Below are positions 53,205 to 64,000 of a DNA stretch of 64,000 bases, in pieces. Under the pieces are notes generated by a model. That model saw only the letters and a list, made by a program, of their open reading frames with translations. It was not told the DNA's origin and ran no database searches. A program made the translations under genes and the position numbers. Within the stretch, counting starts at the first letter, position 1. Each line of letters begins with the position of its first letter. Origin of the DNA: Azolla caroliniana (Eukaryota > Polypodiophyta); NCBI GenBank assembly GCA_043228905.1, contig JBHGNT010000040.1, positions 1-64,000 on the forward strand, in the 5' to 3' direction.

Positions 53205-56050
53205 ACTCACGCGCTCTTCTCAACTCCCTCCTCTAATTTACTAATTTCTTCATGTCTCTCGACCTGAGTTTCAAAATCTTGATTTTTTAAATCCATATCA
53301 TAGCTAGTGTTATTAGCTGCGATTCGCACGAGTTGAACACTAAAATCCGATATCACACCAGCCAGTTATGAACATTTTAATTTACTCACGCGCTCTTCTC
53401 AACTCCCTCCTCAAATTTGGTAATTTCTTCATGTCTCTCGACCTGAGTTTCAAAATCTTGATTTTTTAATTCCATATCAGAGCTAGTGTTGTTAGCTTCG
53501 ATTCGCATGTTTGAACACAAAAATTGGATATCACACGAGCCAGGTATGACAATTTTAATTTACTCACGCGATCTTCTCAACTCCCTCGTCTGATTTACTA
53601 ATTTCTTCATGTCTCTTGACCTGAGTTTCAAATTCTTGATTTTCTAATTCCATATCAAAGCTAGTGTTGTTAGCTTCGATTCGCATCTTTGAACACTAAA
53701 ATCCGATATCACACGAGCCAGGTATGACAACTTTAATTTACTCACGCGCTCTTCTCAACTCCCTCCTCAAATTTGGTAATTTCTTCATGTCTCTCGACCT
53801 AAGTTTAAAAATCTGGATTTTTTAATTCCATATCATAGCTAGTGTTATTAGCTGCGATTCGCATGATTTGAACACTAAAATCCGATATCACACGAGCCAG
53901 TTATGAACATTTTAATTTACTCACGCGCTCTTCTCCACTCCCTCCTCAAATTTGGTAATTTCTTCATGTCTCTCGACCTGAGTTTTAAAATCTTGATTTT
54001 CTAATTCCATATCATAGCTAGTGTTGTTAGCTTTGATTCGCATGTTTGAACACAACAATCCCATATCACACGAGCCAGGTACGAACATTTTAATTTACTC
54101 ACGCGCTCTTCTCAACTCCCTCCTCAAATTTGGTAATTTCTTCATGTCTCTCGACCTGAGTTTCAAAATCTAGATTTTTTAATTCCATATCATAGCTAGT
54201 GTTGTTAGCTTCGATTCGCATGTTTGAACACTAAATTCCAATATCACTCGAGCCAGGTATGACAATTTGAATTTACTCACGCGCTCTTCTCAACTCCCTC
54301 CTCTAATTTACTAATTTCTTCATGTCTCTCGACCTGAGTTTCAAAATCTTGATTGTTTAAATCCATATCATAGCTAGTGTTATTAGCTGCGATTCGCACG
54401 AGTTGAACACTAAAATCCGATATCACACCAGCCAGTTATGAACATTTTAATTTACTCACGCGCTCTTCTCAACTCCCTCCTCAAATTTGGTAATTTCTTC
54501 ATGTCTCTCGACCTGAGTTTCAAAATCTTGATTATTTAATTCCATATCAGAGCTAGTGTTGTTAGCTTCGATTCGCATCTTTGAACACTAAAATCCGATA
54601 TCACACGAGCCAGGTATGACAACTTTAATTTACTCACGCGCTCTTCTCAACTCCCTCCTCAAATTTGGTAATTTCTTCATGTCTCTCGACCTAAGTTTAA
54701 AAATCTGGATTTTTTAATTCCATATCATAGCTAGTGTTATTAGCTTCGATTCGCATGATTTGAACACTAAAATCCGATATCACACGAGCCAGGTATGACA
54801 ACTTTAATTTACTCACGCGCTCTTCTCAACTCCCTCCTCAAATTTGGTAATTTCTTCATGTCTCTCGACCTAAGTTTAAAAATCTGGATTTTTTAATTCC
54901 ATATCATAGCTAGTGTTATTAGCTGCGATTCGCATGATTTGAACACTAAAATCCGATATCACACGAGCCAGTTATGAACATTTTAATTTACTCACGCGCT
55001 CTTCTCAACTCCCTCCTCTAATTTACTAATTTCTTCATGTCTCTCGACCTGAGTTTCAAAATCTTGATTTTTTAAATCCATATCATAGCTAGTGTTATTA
55101 GCTGCGATTCGCACGAGTTGAACACTAAAATCCGATATCACACCAGCCAGTTATGAACATTTTAATTTACTCACGCGCTCTTCTCAACTCCCTCCTCAAA
55201 TTTGGTAATTTCTTCATGTCTCTCGACCTGAGTTTCAAAATCTTGATTTTTTAATTCCATATCAGAGCTAGTGTTGTTAGCTTCGATTCGCATGTTTGAA
55301 CACAAAAATTGGATATCACACGAGCCAGGTATGACAATTTTAATTTACTCACGGGATCTTCTCAACTCCCTCGTCTGATTTACTAATTTCTTCATGTCTC
55401 TTGACCTGAGTTTCAAAATCTTGATTTTCTAATTCCATATCAAAGCTAGTGTTGTTAGCTTCGATTCGCATCTTTGAACACTAAAATCCGATATCACACG
55501 AGCCAGGTATGACAACTTTAATTTACTCACGCGCTCTTCTCAACTCCCTCCTCAAATTTGGTAATTTCTTCATGTCTCTCGACCTAAGTTTAAAAATCTG
55601 GATTTTTTAATTCCATATCATAGCTAGTGTTATTAGCTGCGATTCGCATGATTTGAACACTAAAATCCGATATCACACGAGCCAGTTATGAACATTTTAA
55701 TTTACTCACGCGCTCTTCTCCACTCCCTCCTCAAATTTGGTAATTTCTTCATGTCTCTCGACCTGAGTTTCAAAATCTTGATTTTCTAATTCCATATCAT
55801 AGCTAGTGTTGTTAGCTTTGATTCGCATGTTTGAACACAACAATCCCATATCACACGAGCCAGGTACGAACATTTTAATTTACTCACGCGCTCTTCTCAA
55901 CTCCCTCCTCAAATTTGGTAATTTCTTCATGTCTCTCGACCTGAGTTTCAAAATCTGGATTTTTTAATTCCATATCATAGCTAGTGTTGTTAGCTTCGAT
56001 TCGCATGTTTGAACACTAAATTCCAATATCACTCGAGCCAGGTATGACAA
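53205..56050. repeat. Satellite duplication with 1785-bp offset
   Basis: 53205-54265 is repeated at 54990-56050. Markers at this spacing are CACGAGTTGAAC at 53327/55112 and the CACAAAAATTGG monomer at 53511/55296. The CAACAATCCC monomer at 54046/55831 and the rare CCAATATCACTCGAGCC near 54238/56023 also match. The copies share rare variants but carry scattered differences. Confidence 0.75.
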
Positions 56051-56194
56051 TTTTAATTTACTCACGCGCTCTTCTCAACTCCCTCCTCTAATTTGCTAAT
56101 TTCTTCATGTCTCTCGATCTGAGTTTCAAAATCTTGATTTTTTAATTCCATATCATAGCTAGTGTTGTTATCTTTGATTCGCATGATGGAACCC

Positions 56195-59100
56195 TAAAAT
56201 CGGATATCACACGAGCCAGGTATGACAATTTTAATTTACTCACGCGATCTTTTCAAATCCCTCCTCTGATTTACTAATTTCATCATGTCTCTCGACCTGA
56301 GTTTCAAAATCTTGATTTTCTAATTCCATATCATAGCTAGTGTTGTTAGCTTCGATTCACATGTTTGAACACAACAATCTCATATCACACGAGCCAGGTA
56401 CGAACATTTTAATTTACTCACGCGCTCTTCTCAACTCCCTCCTCTAATTTGCTAATTTCTTCATGTCTCTCGACCTGAGTTTCAAAATCTTGATTTTTTA
56501 ATTCCATATCATAGCTAGTGTTGTTAGCTGCGATTCGCATGTTTGAACACAACAATCCCATATCACACGAGCCAGGTACGAACATTTTAATTTACTCACG
56601 CGGTCTTCTCAACTCCCTCCTCTAATTTGGTAATTTCTTTATGTCTCCCGACCTGAGTTTCAAAATCTTAATTTTTTAATTCCATATCATAGCTAGTGTT
56701 GTTAGCTTCGATTCGCATGTTTGAACACAAAAATAGGATATCACACGAGCCAGGTATGACAATTTTAATTTACTGACGCGATCTTCTCAACTCCCTCCTC
56801 TGATTTACTAATTGCATCATGTCTCTCGACCTGAGTTTCAAAATCTTGATTTTCTAATTCCATATCATAGCTATTGTTAATAGCTTCGATTCGCATGTTT
56901 GAACACAACAATCCCATATCACACGAGCCAGGTACGAACATTTTAATTTACTCACGCGCTCTTCTCAACTCCCTCCTCTAATTTGCTAATTTCTTCATGT
57001 CTCTCGACCTGAGTTTCAAAACCTTGATTTTTTAATTCCATATCATAGCTAGTGTTGTTAGCTTCGATTCGCATCTTTGAACATTAAAATCCGATATCAC
57101 ACGACAATTTTAATTTACTCACCTGCTCTTCTCAACTCCCTCCTCAAATTTGGTAATTTCTTCATGTCTCTCGACCTGAGTTTCAAAATTTTGATTTTTT
57201 AATTGCATATCATAGCTAGTGTTATTAGCTTCGATTCGCATGATGGAACACTAAAATCGAATATCACACATCCCAGGTATGAACATTTTAATTTACTCAC
57301 GTGCTCTTCTCAACACCCTCCTCTAATTTACTAATTTCTTCATGTCTCTCGACCTGAGTTTCAAAATCTTGACTTTTTAAATCCATATCATAGCTAGTGT
57401 TATTAGCTGCGATTCGCATGATTTGAACACTAAAATCCGATATCACACGAGCTAGTTATGAACATTTTAATTTACTCACGCGCTCTTCTCCACTCCCTCC
57501 TCAAATTTGGTAATTTCTTCATGTCTCTCGACCTGAGTTTCAAAATCTTGATTTTTTAATTCCATATCAGAGCTAGTGTTGTTAGCTTCGATTCGCATGT
57601 TTGAACACAAAAATCGGATATCACACGAGCCAGGTATGACAATTTTAATTTACTCACGCGATCTTCTCAACTCCCTCGTCTGATTTACTAATTTCTTCAT
57701 GTCTCTTGACCTGAGTTTCAAAATCTTGATTTTCTAATTCCATATCAAAGCTAGTGTTGTTAGCTTCGATTCGCATCTTTGAACACTAAAATCCGATATC
57801 ACACGAGCCAGGTATGACAACTTTAATTTACTCACGCGCTCTTCTCAACTCCCTCCTCAAATTTGGTAATTTCTTCATGTCTCTCGACCTAAGTTTAAAA
57901 ATCTGGATTTTTTAATTCCATATCATAGCTAGTGTTATTAGCTGCGATTCGCATGATTTGAACACTAAAATCCGATATCACACGAGCCAGTTATGAACAT
58001 TTTAATTTACTCACGCGCTCTTCTCCACTCCCTCCTCAAATTTGGTAATTTCTTCATGTCTCTCGACCTGAGTTTCAAAATCTTGATTTTTTAATACCAT
58101 ATCATAGCTAGTGTTGTTACCTTCGATTCGCATGTTTGAACACAAAACTCGGATATCACACGAGCCAGGTATGACAATTTTAATTTACTCACGCGATCTT
58201 TTCAAATCCCTCCTCTGATTTACTAATTTCATCATGTCTCTCGACCTGAGTTTCAAAATCTTGATTTTCTAATTCCATATCATAGCTAGTGTTGTTAGCT
58301 TCGATTCACATGTTTGAACACAACAATCTCATATCACACGAGCCAGGTACGAACATTTTAATTTACTCACGCGCTCTTCTCAACTCCCTCCTCTAATTTG
58401 CTAATTTCTTCATGTCTCTCGACCTGAGTTTCAAAATCTTGATTTTTTAATTCCATATCATAGCTAGTGTTGTTAGCTGCGATTCGCATGTTTGAACACA
58501 ACAATCCCATATCACACGAGCCAGGTACGAACATTTTAATTTACTCACGCGGTCTTCTCAACTCCCTCCTCTAATTTGGTAATTTCTTTATGTCTCCCGA
58601 CCTGAGTTTCAAAATCTTAATTTTTTAATTCCATATCATAGCTAGTGTTGTTAGCTTCGATTCGCATGTTTGAACACAAAAATAGGATATCACACGAGCC
58701 AGGTATGACAATTTTAATTTACTGACGCGATCTTCTCAACTCCCTCCTCTGATTTACTAATTGCATCATGTCTCTCGACCTGAGTTTCAAAATCTTGATT
58801 TTCTAATTCCATATCATAGCTATTGTTAATAGCTTCGATTCGCATGTTTGAACACAACAATCCCATATCACACGAGCCAGGTACGAACATTTTAATTTAC
58901 TCACGCGCTCTTCTCAACTCCCTCCTCTAATTTGCTAATTTCTTCATGTCTCTCGACCTGAGTTTCAAAATCTTGATTTTTTAATTCCATATCATAGCTA
59001 GTGTTGTTAGCTTCGATTCGCATCTTTGAACATTAAAATCCGATATCACACGACAATTTTAATTTACTCACCTGCTCTTCTCAACTCCCTCCTCAAATTT

Positions 59101-60409
59101 GGTAATTTCTTCATGTCTCTCGACCTGAGTTTCAAAATTTTGATTTTTTAATTGCATATCATAGCTAGTGTTATTAGCTTCGATTCGCATGATGGAACAC
59201 TAAAATCGAATATCACACATCCCAGGTATGAACATTTTATTTTACTCACGTGCTCTTCTCAACACCCTCCTCTAATTTACTAATTTCTTCATGTCTCTCG
59301 ACCTGAGTTTCAAAATCTTGACTTTTTAAATCCATATCATAGCTAGTGTTATTAGCTGCGATTCGCATGATTTGAACACTAAAATCCGATATCATACGAG
59401 CTAGTTATGAACATTTTAATTTACTCACGCGCTCTTCTCCACTCCCTCCTCAAATTTGGTAATTTCTTCATGTCTCTCGACCTGAGTTTCAAAATCTTGA
59501 TTTTTTAATTCCATATCAGAGCTAGTGTTGTTAGCTTCGATTCGCATGTTTGAACACAAAAATCGGATATCACACGAGCCAGGTATGACAATTTTAATTT
59601 ACTCACGCGATCTTCTCAACTCCCTCGTCTGATTTACTAATTTCTTCATGTCTCTTGACCTGAGTTTCAAAATCTTGATTTTCTAATTCCATATCAAAGC
59701 TAGTGTTGTTAGCTTCGATTCGCATCTTTGAACACTAAAATCCGATATCACACGAGCCAGGTATGACAACTTTAATTTACTCACGCGCTCTTCTCAACTC
59801 CCTCCTCAAATTTGGTAATTTCTTCATGTCTCTCGACCTAAGTTTAAAAATCTGGATTTTTTAATTCCATATCATAGCTAGTGTTATTAGCTGCGATTCG
59901 CATGATTTGAACACTAAAATCCGATATCACACGAGCCAGTTATGAACATTTTAATTTACTCACGCGCTCTTCTCCACTCCCTCCTCAAATTTGGTAATTT
60001 CTTCATGTCTCTCGACCTGAGTTTCAAAATCTTGATTTTTTAATACCATATCATAGCTAGTGTTGTTACCTTCGATTCGCATGTTTGAACACAAAAATCG
60101 GATATCACACGAGCCAGGTATGACAATTTTAATTTACTCACGCGATCTTTTCAAATCCCTCCTCTGATTTACTAATTTCATCATGTCTCTCGACCTGAGT
60201 TTCAAAATCTTGATTTTTTAATTCCATTTCATAGCTAGTGTTGTTAGCTTCGATTCACATGTTTGAACACAACAATCTTATATCACACGAGCCAGGTACG
60301 AACATTTTAATTTACTCACGCGCTCTTCTCAACTCCCTCCTCTAATTTGCTAATTTCTTCATGTCTCTCGACCTGAGTTTCAAAATCTTGATTTTTTAAT
60401 TCCATATCA
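56195..60409. repeat. Tandem higher-order repeat, period 1949 bp
   Basis: About 2.2 tandem copies of a unit near 11 monomers long. CGCGATCTTTTCAAATCC occurs at 56243, 58192 and 60141, each 1949 apart. CTATTGTTAATAGC recurs at about 56871 and 58820. A 167-bp monomer lies at 57101 and 59050. A third 167-bp monomer at 60465 is 1415 bp on, three monomers fewer, so the last copy has lost 534 bp. Confidence 0.8.
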
Positions 60410-60475
60410 TAGCTAGTGTTGTTAGCTTCGATTCGCATCTTTGAACATTAAAATCCGATATCACACGACAATTTT
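57095..60475. repeat. Three 167-bp monomers (11-bp deletion)
   Basis: At 57101, 59050 and 60465 the sequence reads CACACGACAATTTTAATTT, whereas normal monomers carry eleven more bases (GCCAGGTATGA) after CACACGA. The shared GA at both edges suggests a small microhomology deletion, made once and then copied. Confidence 0.85.
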
Positions 60476-60821
60476 AATTTACTCACCTGTTCTTCTCAAC
60501 TCCCTCCTCAAATTTGGTAATTTCTTCATGTTTCTCGACCTGAGTTTCAAAATTTTGATTTTATAATTGCATATCATAGCTAGTGTTATTAGCTTCGATT
60601 CGCATGATGGAACACTAAAATCGAATATCACACATCCCAGGTATGAACATTTTAATTTACTCACGTGCTCTTCTCAACACCCTCCTCTTATTTACTAATT
60701 TATTCATGTCTTGCGACCTGAGTTTCAAAATCTTGACTTTTTAATTCCATATCATAGCTAGTGTTATTAGCTGCGATTCGCATGATTTGAACACTAAAGT
60801 CCGATATCACACGAGCTAGTT

Positions 60822-61566
60822 ATGAACATTTTAATTTACTCACGCGCTCTTCTCCACTCCCTCCTCAAATTTGGTAATTTCTTCATGTCTCTCGACCTGA
60901 GTTTCAAAATCTTGATTTTTTAATTCCATATCATAGCTAGTGTTGTTAGCTTCGATTCGCATGTTTGAACACAAAAATCGGATATCACACGAGCCAGGTA
61001 TGACAATTTTAATTTACTCACGCGATCTTCTCAACTCCCTCCTCTGATTTACTAATATCATCATGTCTCTCGACCTGAGTTTCAAAATCTTTATTTTCTA
61101 ATTCCATATCATAGCTAGTGTTGTTAGCTTCGATTCGCATGCTTGAACACAACAATCCCATATCACACGAGCCAGGTACGAACATTTTAATTTACTCACG
61201 CGCTCTTCTCAACTCCCTCCTCTAATTTGGTAATTTCTTCATGTCTCTCGACCTGAGTTTCAAAATCTTGATTTTTTAATTCCATATCATAGCTAGTGTT
61301 GTTAGCTGCGATTCGCATGTTTGAACACAACAATCCCATATCACAGAAGCCAGGTACGAACATTTTAATTTACTCACGCGGTCTTCTCAACTCCCTCCTC
61401 TAATTTGGTAATTTCTTTATGTCTCCCGACCTGAGTTTCAAAATCTTAATTTTTTAATTCCATATCATAGCTAGTGTTGTTAGCTTCGATTCGCATGTTT
61501 GAACACAAAAATAGGATATCACACGAGCCAGGTATGACAATTTTAATTTACTGACGCGATCTTCTC
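60822..61566. repeat. Satellite segment, copy 1 of a 2434-bp-offset duplication
   Basis: Repeated at 63256-64000 on the far side of the second PLE fragment. Shared rare variants are ACTAATATCATCATG near 61049/63483, CATGCTTGAACAC near 61138/63572, and CACAGAAGCCAGG near 61343/63777. Confidence 0.8.
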
Positions 61567-62337
61567 AACTCCCTCCTCTGATTTACTAATTGCATCATGT
61601 CTCTCGACCTGAGTTTCAAAATCTTGATTTTCTAATTCCATATCATAGCTATTGTTAATAGCTTCGATTCGCATGTTTGAACACAACAATCCCATATCAC
61701 ACGAGCCAGGTACGAACATTTTAATTTACTCACGCGCTCTTCTCAACTCCCTCCTCTAATTTGCTAATTTCTTCATGTCTCTCGACCTGAGTTTCAAAAT
61801 CTTGATTTTTTAATTCCATATCAATGCTAGTGTTGTTAGCTTTGATTTGCATGTTTAAACACTAAAATCGGATATCACACGAGCCAGGTATGACAATTTT
61901 AATTTACTCACCTGCTCTTCTCAACTCCCTCCTCAAATTTGGTAATTTCTTCATGTCTCTCGACCTGAGTTTCAAAATCTTGATTTTTTAATTCCATATC
62001 ATAGCTAGTGTTATTAGCTTTGATTTGCATGATGGAACACTAAAATCGAATATCACACGTCCCAGGTATGAACATTTTAATTTACTCACGTGCTCTTCTC
62101 AACACCCTCCTGTTATTTACTAATTTATTCATGTCTTGCGACCTGAGTTTCAAAATCTTGATTTTTTAATTCCATATCATAGCTAGTGTTATTAGCTGCT
62201 ATTCGCATGATTTGAAAACTAAAATCCGATATCACACGAGCTAGTTATGAACATTTTAATTTACTCACGCGCTCTTCTCCACTCCCTCCTCAAATTTGGT
62301 AATTTCTTCATGTCTCTCGACCTGAGTTTCAAAATCT

Positions 62338-62479
62338 GGCCCTCCCCTCCCCACCCACCATCCAACCTCGCCCTCATAGGAACTTTAGAACTGCACTACA
62401 CAATCTCAAAAAAAATCAAGACATAGTTATTAAACCCGCGGATAAAAATCTAGGCACGTGCATTCTCTCTAAGGATTGG
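62338..62479 (+). pseudogene. Second PLE fragment, 142 bp, same left junction
   Basis: Matches 49755-49896 with a single base difference noticed (a C in place of G, near 62416 and 49833). It covers the block up to the start of the LSKDW codons and then breaks off at GGATTGG, followed by satellite CATAGTTGTTAGC. The satellite to its left (from about 62260) also matches the left flank of the larger fragment with one difference. This is a duplicated junction and not a separate insertion. Confidence 0.93.
62340..62356 (-). other. Putative G-quadruplex motif, second copy
   Basis: Identical to the C-run motif at 49757-49773, again two bases inside the PLE fragment. Confidence 0.6.
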
Positions 62480-64000
62480 CATAGTTGTTAGCTTCGATTC
62501 GCATGTTTGAACACTAAAATCCGATATCACTCGAGCCAGGTATGACAATTTTAATTTACTCACGCGCTCTTCTCAACTCCCTCCTCTAATTTACTAATTT
62601 CTTCATGTCTCTCGACCTGAGTTTCAAAATCTTGATTTTTTAAATCCATATCATAGCTAGTGTTATTAGCTGCGATTCGCACGAGTTGAACACTAAAATC
62701 CGATATCACACGAGCCAGTTATGAACATTTTAATTTACTCACGCGCTCTTCTCAACTCCCTCCTCAAATTTGGTAATTTCTTCATGTCTCTCGACCTGAG
62801 TTTCAAAATCTTGATTTTCTAATTCCATATCATAGCTAGTGTTGTTAGCTTCGATTCGCATGTTTGAACACAAAAATCGGATATCACACGAGTCAGGTAT
62901 GACAATTTTAATTTACTCACGCGATCTTCTCAACTCCCTCGTCTGATTTACTAATTTCTTCATGTCTCTTGACCTGAGTTTCAAAATCTTGATTTTCTAA
63001 TTCCATATCAAAGCTAGTGTTGTTAGCTTCGATTCGCATCTTTGAACACTAAAATCCGATATCACACGAGCCAGGTATGACAACTTTAAGTTACTCACGC
63101 GCTCTTCTCAACTCCCTCCTCAAATTTGGTAATTTCTTCATGTCTCTCGACCTAAGTTTCAAAATCTGGATTTTTTAATTCCATATCATAGCTAGTGTTA
63201 TTAGTTGCGATTCGCATGATTTGAACACTAAAATGCGATATCACACGAGCCAGTTATGAACATTTTAATTTACTCACGCGCTCTTCTCCACTCCCTCCTC
63301 AAATTTGGTAATTTCTTCATGTCTCTCGACCTGAGTTTCAAAATCTTGATTTTTTAATTCCATATCATAGCTAGTGTTGTTAGCTTCGATTCGCATGTTT
63401 GAACACAAAAATCGGATATCACACGAGCCAGGTATGACAATTTTAATTTACTCACGCGATCTTCTCAACTCCCTCCTCTGATTTACTAATATCATCATGT
63501 CTCTCGACCTGAGTTTCAAAATCTTTATTTTCTAATTCCATATCATAGCTAGTGTTGTTAGCTTCGATTCGCATGCTTGAACACAACAATCCCATATCAC
63601 ACGAGCCAGGTACGAACATTTTAATTTACTCACGCGCTCTTCTCAACTCCCTCCTCTAATTTGGTAATTTCTTCATGTCTCTCGACCTGAGTTTCAAAAT
63701 CTTGATTTTTTAATTCCATATCATAGCTAGTGTTGTTAGCTGCGATTCGCATGTTTGAACACAACAATCCCATATCACAGAAGCCAGGTACGAACATTTT
63801 AATTTACTCACGCGGTCTTCTCAACTCCCTCCTCTAATTTGGTAATTTCTTTATGTCTCCCGACCTGAGTTTCAAAATCTTAATTTTTTAATTCCATATC
63901 ATAGCTAGTGTTGTTAGCTTCGATTCGCATGTTTGAACACAAAAATAGGATATCACACGAGCCAGGTATGACAATTTTAATTTACTGACGCGATCTTCTC
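62480..64000. repeat. 178-bp satellite array continuing past the window edge
   Basis: About eight and a half monomers in the same orientation, of the right-block subtypes (CACGAG marker at 62670). The first monomer has lost six bases (CTAGTG) beside the PLE fragment. 63256-64000 copies 60822-61566. The array runs off the right edge, so its full size is unknown. Confidence 0.95.

Larger units (their letters stand above)
51083..62337. repeat. 178-bp satellite array, right block
   Basis: Same satellite and same orientation as the left block, but with a different set of monomer subtypes. Examples are GACCTAAGTTTAAAAATCTGG, TTAGCTGCGATTCGCACGAG (markers at 52435, 53327, 54397, 55112), GAACACAACAATCCCATATC, and GCATGATTTGAACAC, which is one base longer. 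The 146-bp short monomer is absent. Monomers differ more from one another than in the 27-37 kb region. No gene was found. Confidence 0.95.

Noticed and set aside
49755-62479. Long terminal repeats or paired ends of one element delimited by the two PLE fragments
   Set aside because: The 12.5 kb between them is ordinary satellite. The second fragment is an internal piece of the element sharing the first fragment's left junction and flank, not a terminal repeat.

Overview
This window is a eukaryotic chromosome end. It opens with about 2.3 kb of terminal telomeric repeat (CCCTAAA on the + strand, so TTTAGGG on the strand whose 3' end points outward). It then passes directly into tandem satellite DNA that fills almost all of the remaining 62 kb. 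TTTAGGG is the repeat of most land plants, many green algae and some other protist lineages. The sequence alone does not allow a narrower assignment. I see no intact protein gene, tRNA or rRNA.

Layout: 1-2327 telomere; 2328-49754 satellite (about 266 monomers); 49755-51082 a degraded, end-truncated reverse-transcriptase fragment of a Penelope-like element (PLE); 51083-62337 satellite (about 63 monomers); 62338-62479 a second, 142-bp fragment of the same element with the identical left junction; 62480-64000 satellite to the window edge. The basic monomer is 178 bp, AT-rich, and in the same orientation throughout. Regular length variants are a 146-bp monomer (32-bp deletion, twelve copies left of 43.4 kb) and a 167-bp monomer (11-bp deletion, three copies at 57-60.5 kb). 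The monomers are organised into long duplications: three near-identical tandem copies of a 3382-bp unit (19 x 178) at 27.6-37.6 kb, a 4.5-kb block repeated at an offset of 5664 bp, and other units of 1949, 1785 and 2434 bp in the right part. Two 42-bp interstitial telomeric tracts at 40846 and 44006 lie inverted relative to the chromosome end and sit inside a satellite monomer. A 10-bp telomere-like patch lies at 10076.

There is no operon-like cooperation to describe. The coherent story is chromosome-end dynamics: telomere addition onto satellite, breakage and repair leaving telomeric scars, capture of a PLE, and repeated unequal exchange or replication-based copying that spread the scars and the PLE junction. 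PLE reverse transcriptases are the sister group of telomerase reverse transcriptase, and endonuclease-lacking PLEs are known at chromosome ends in several eukaryotes. The PLE relic is therefore the most interesting coding content, but it is broken: it has one in-frame stop and lacks both ends. Its endonuclease status cannot be read here.

All 60-74 residue open frames inside the satellite appear to be chance frames of the repeat and are not annotated as genes.
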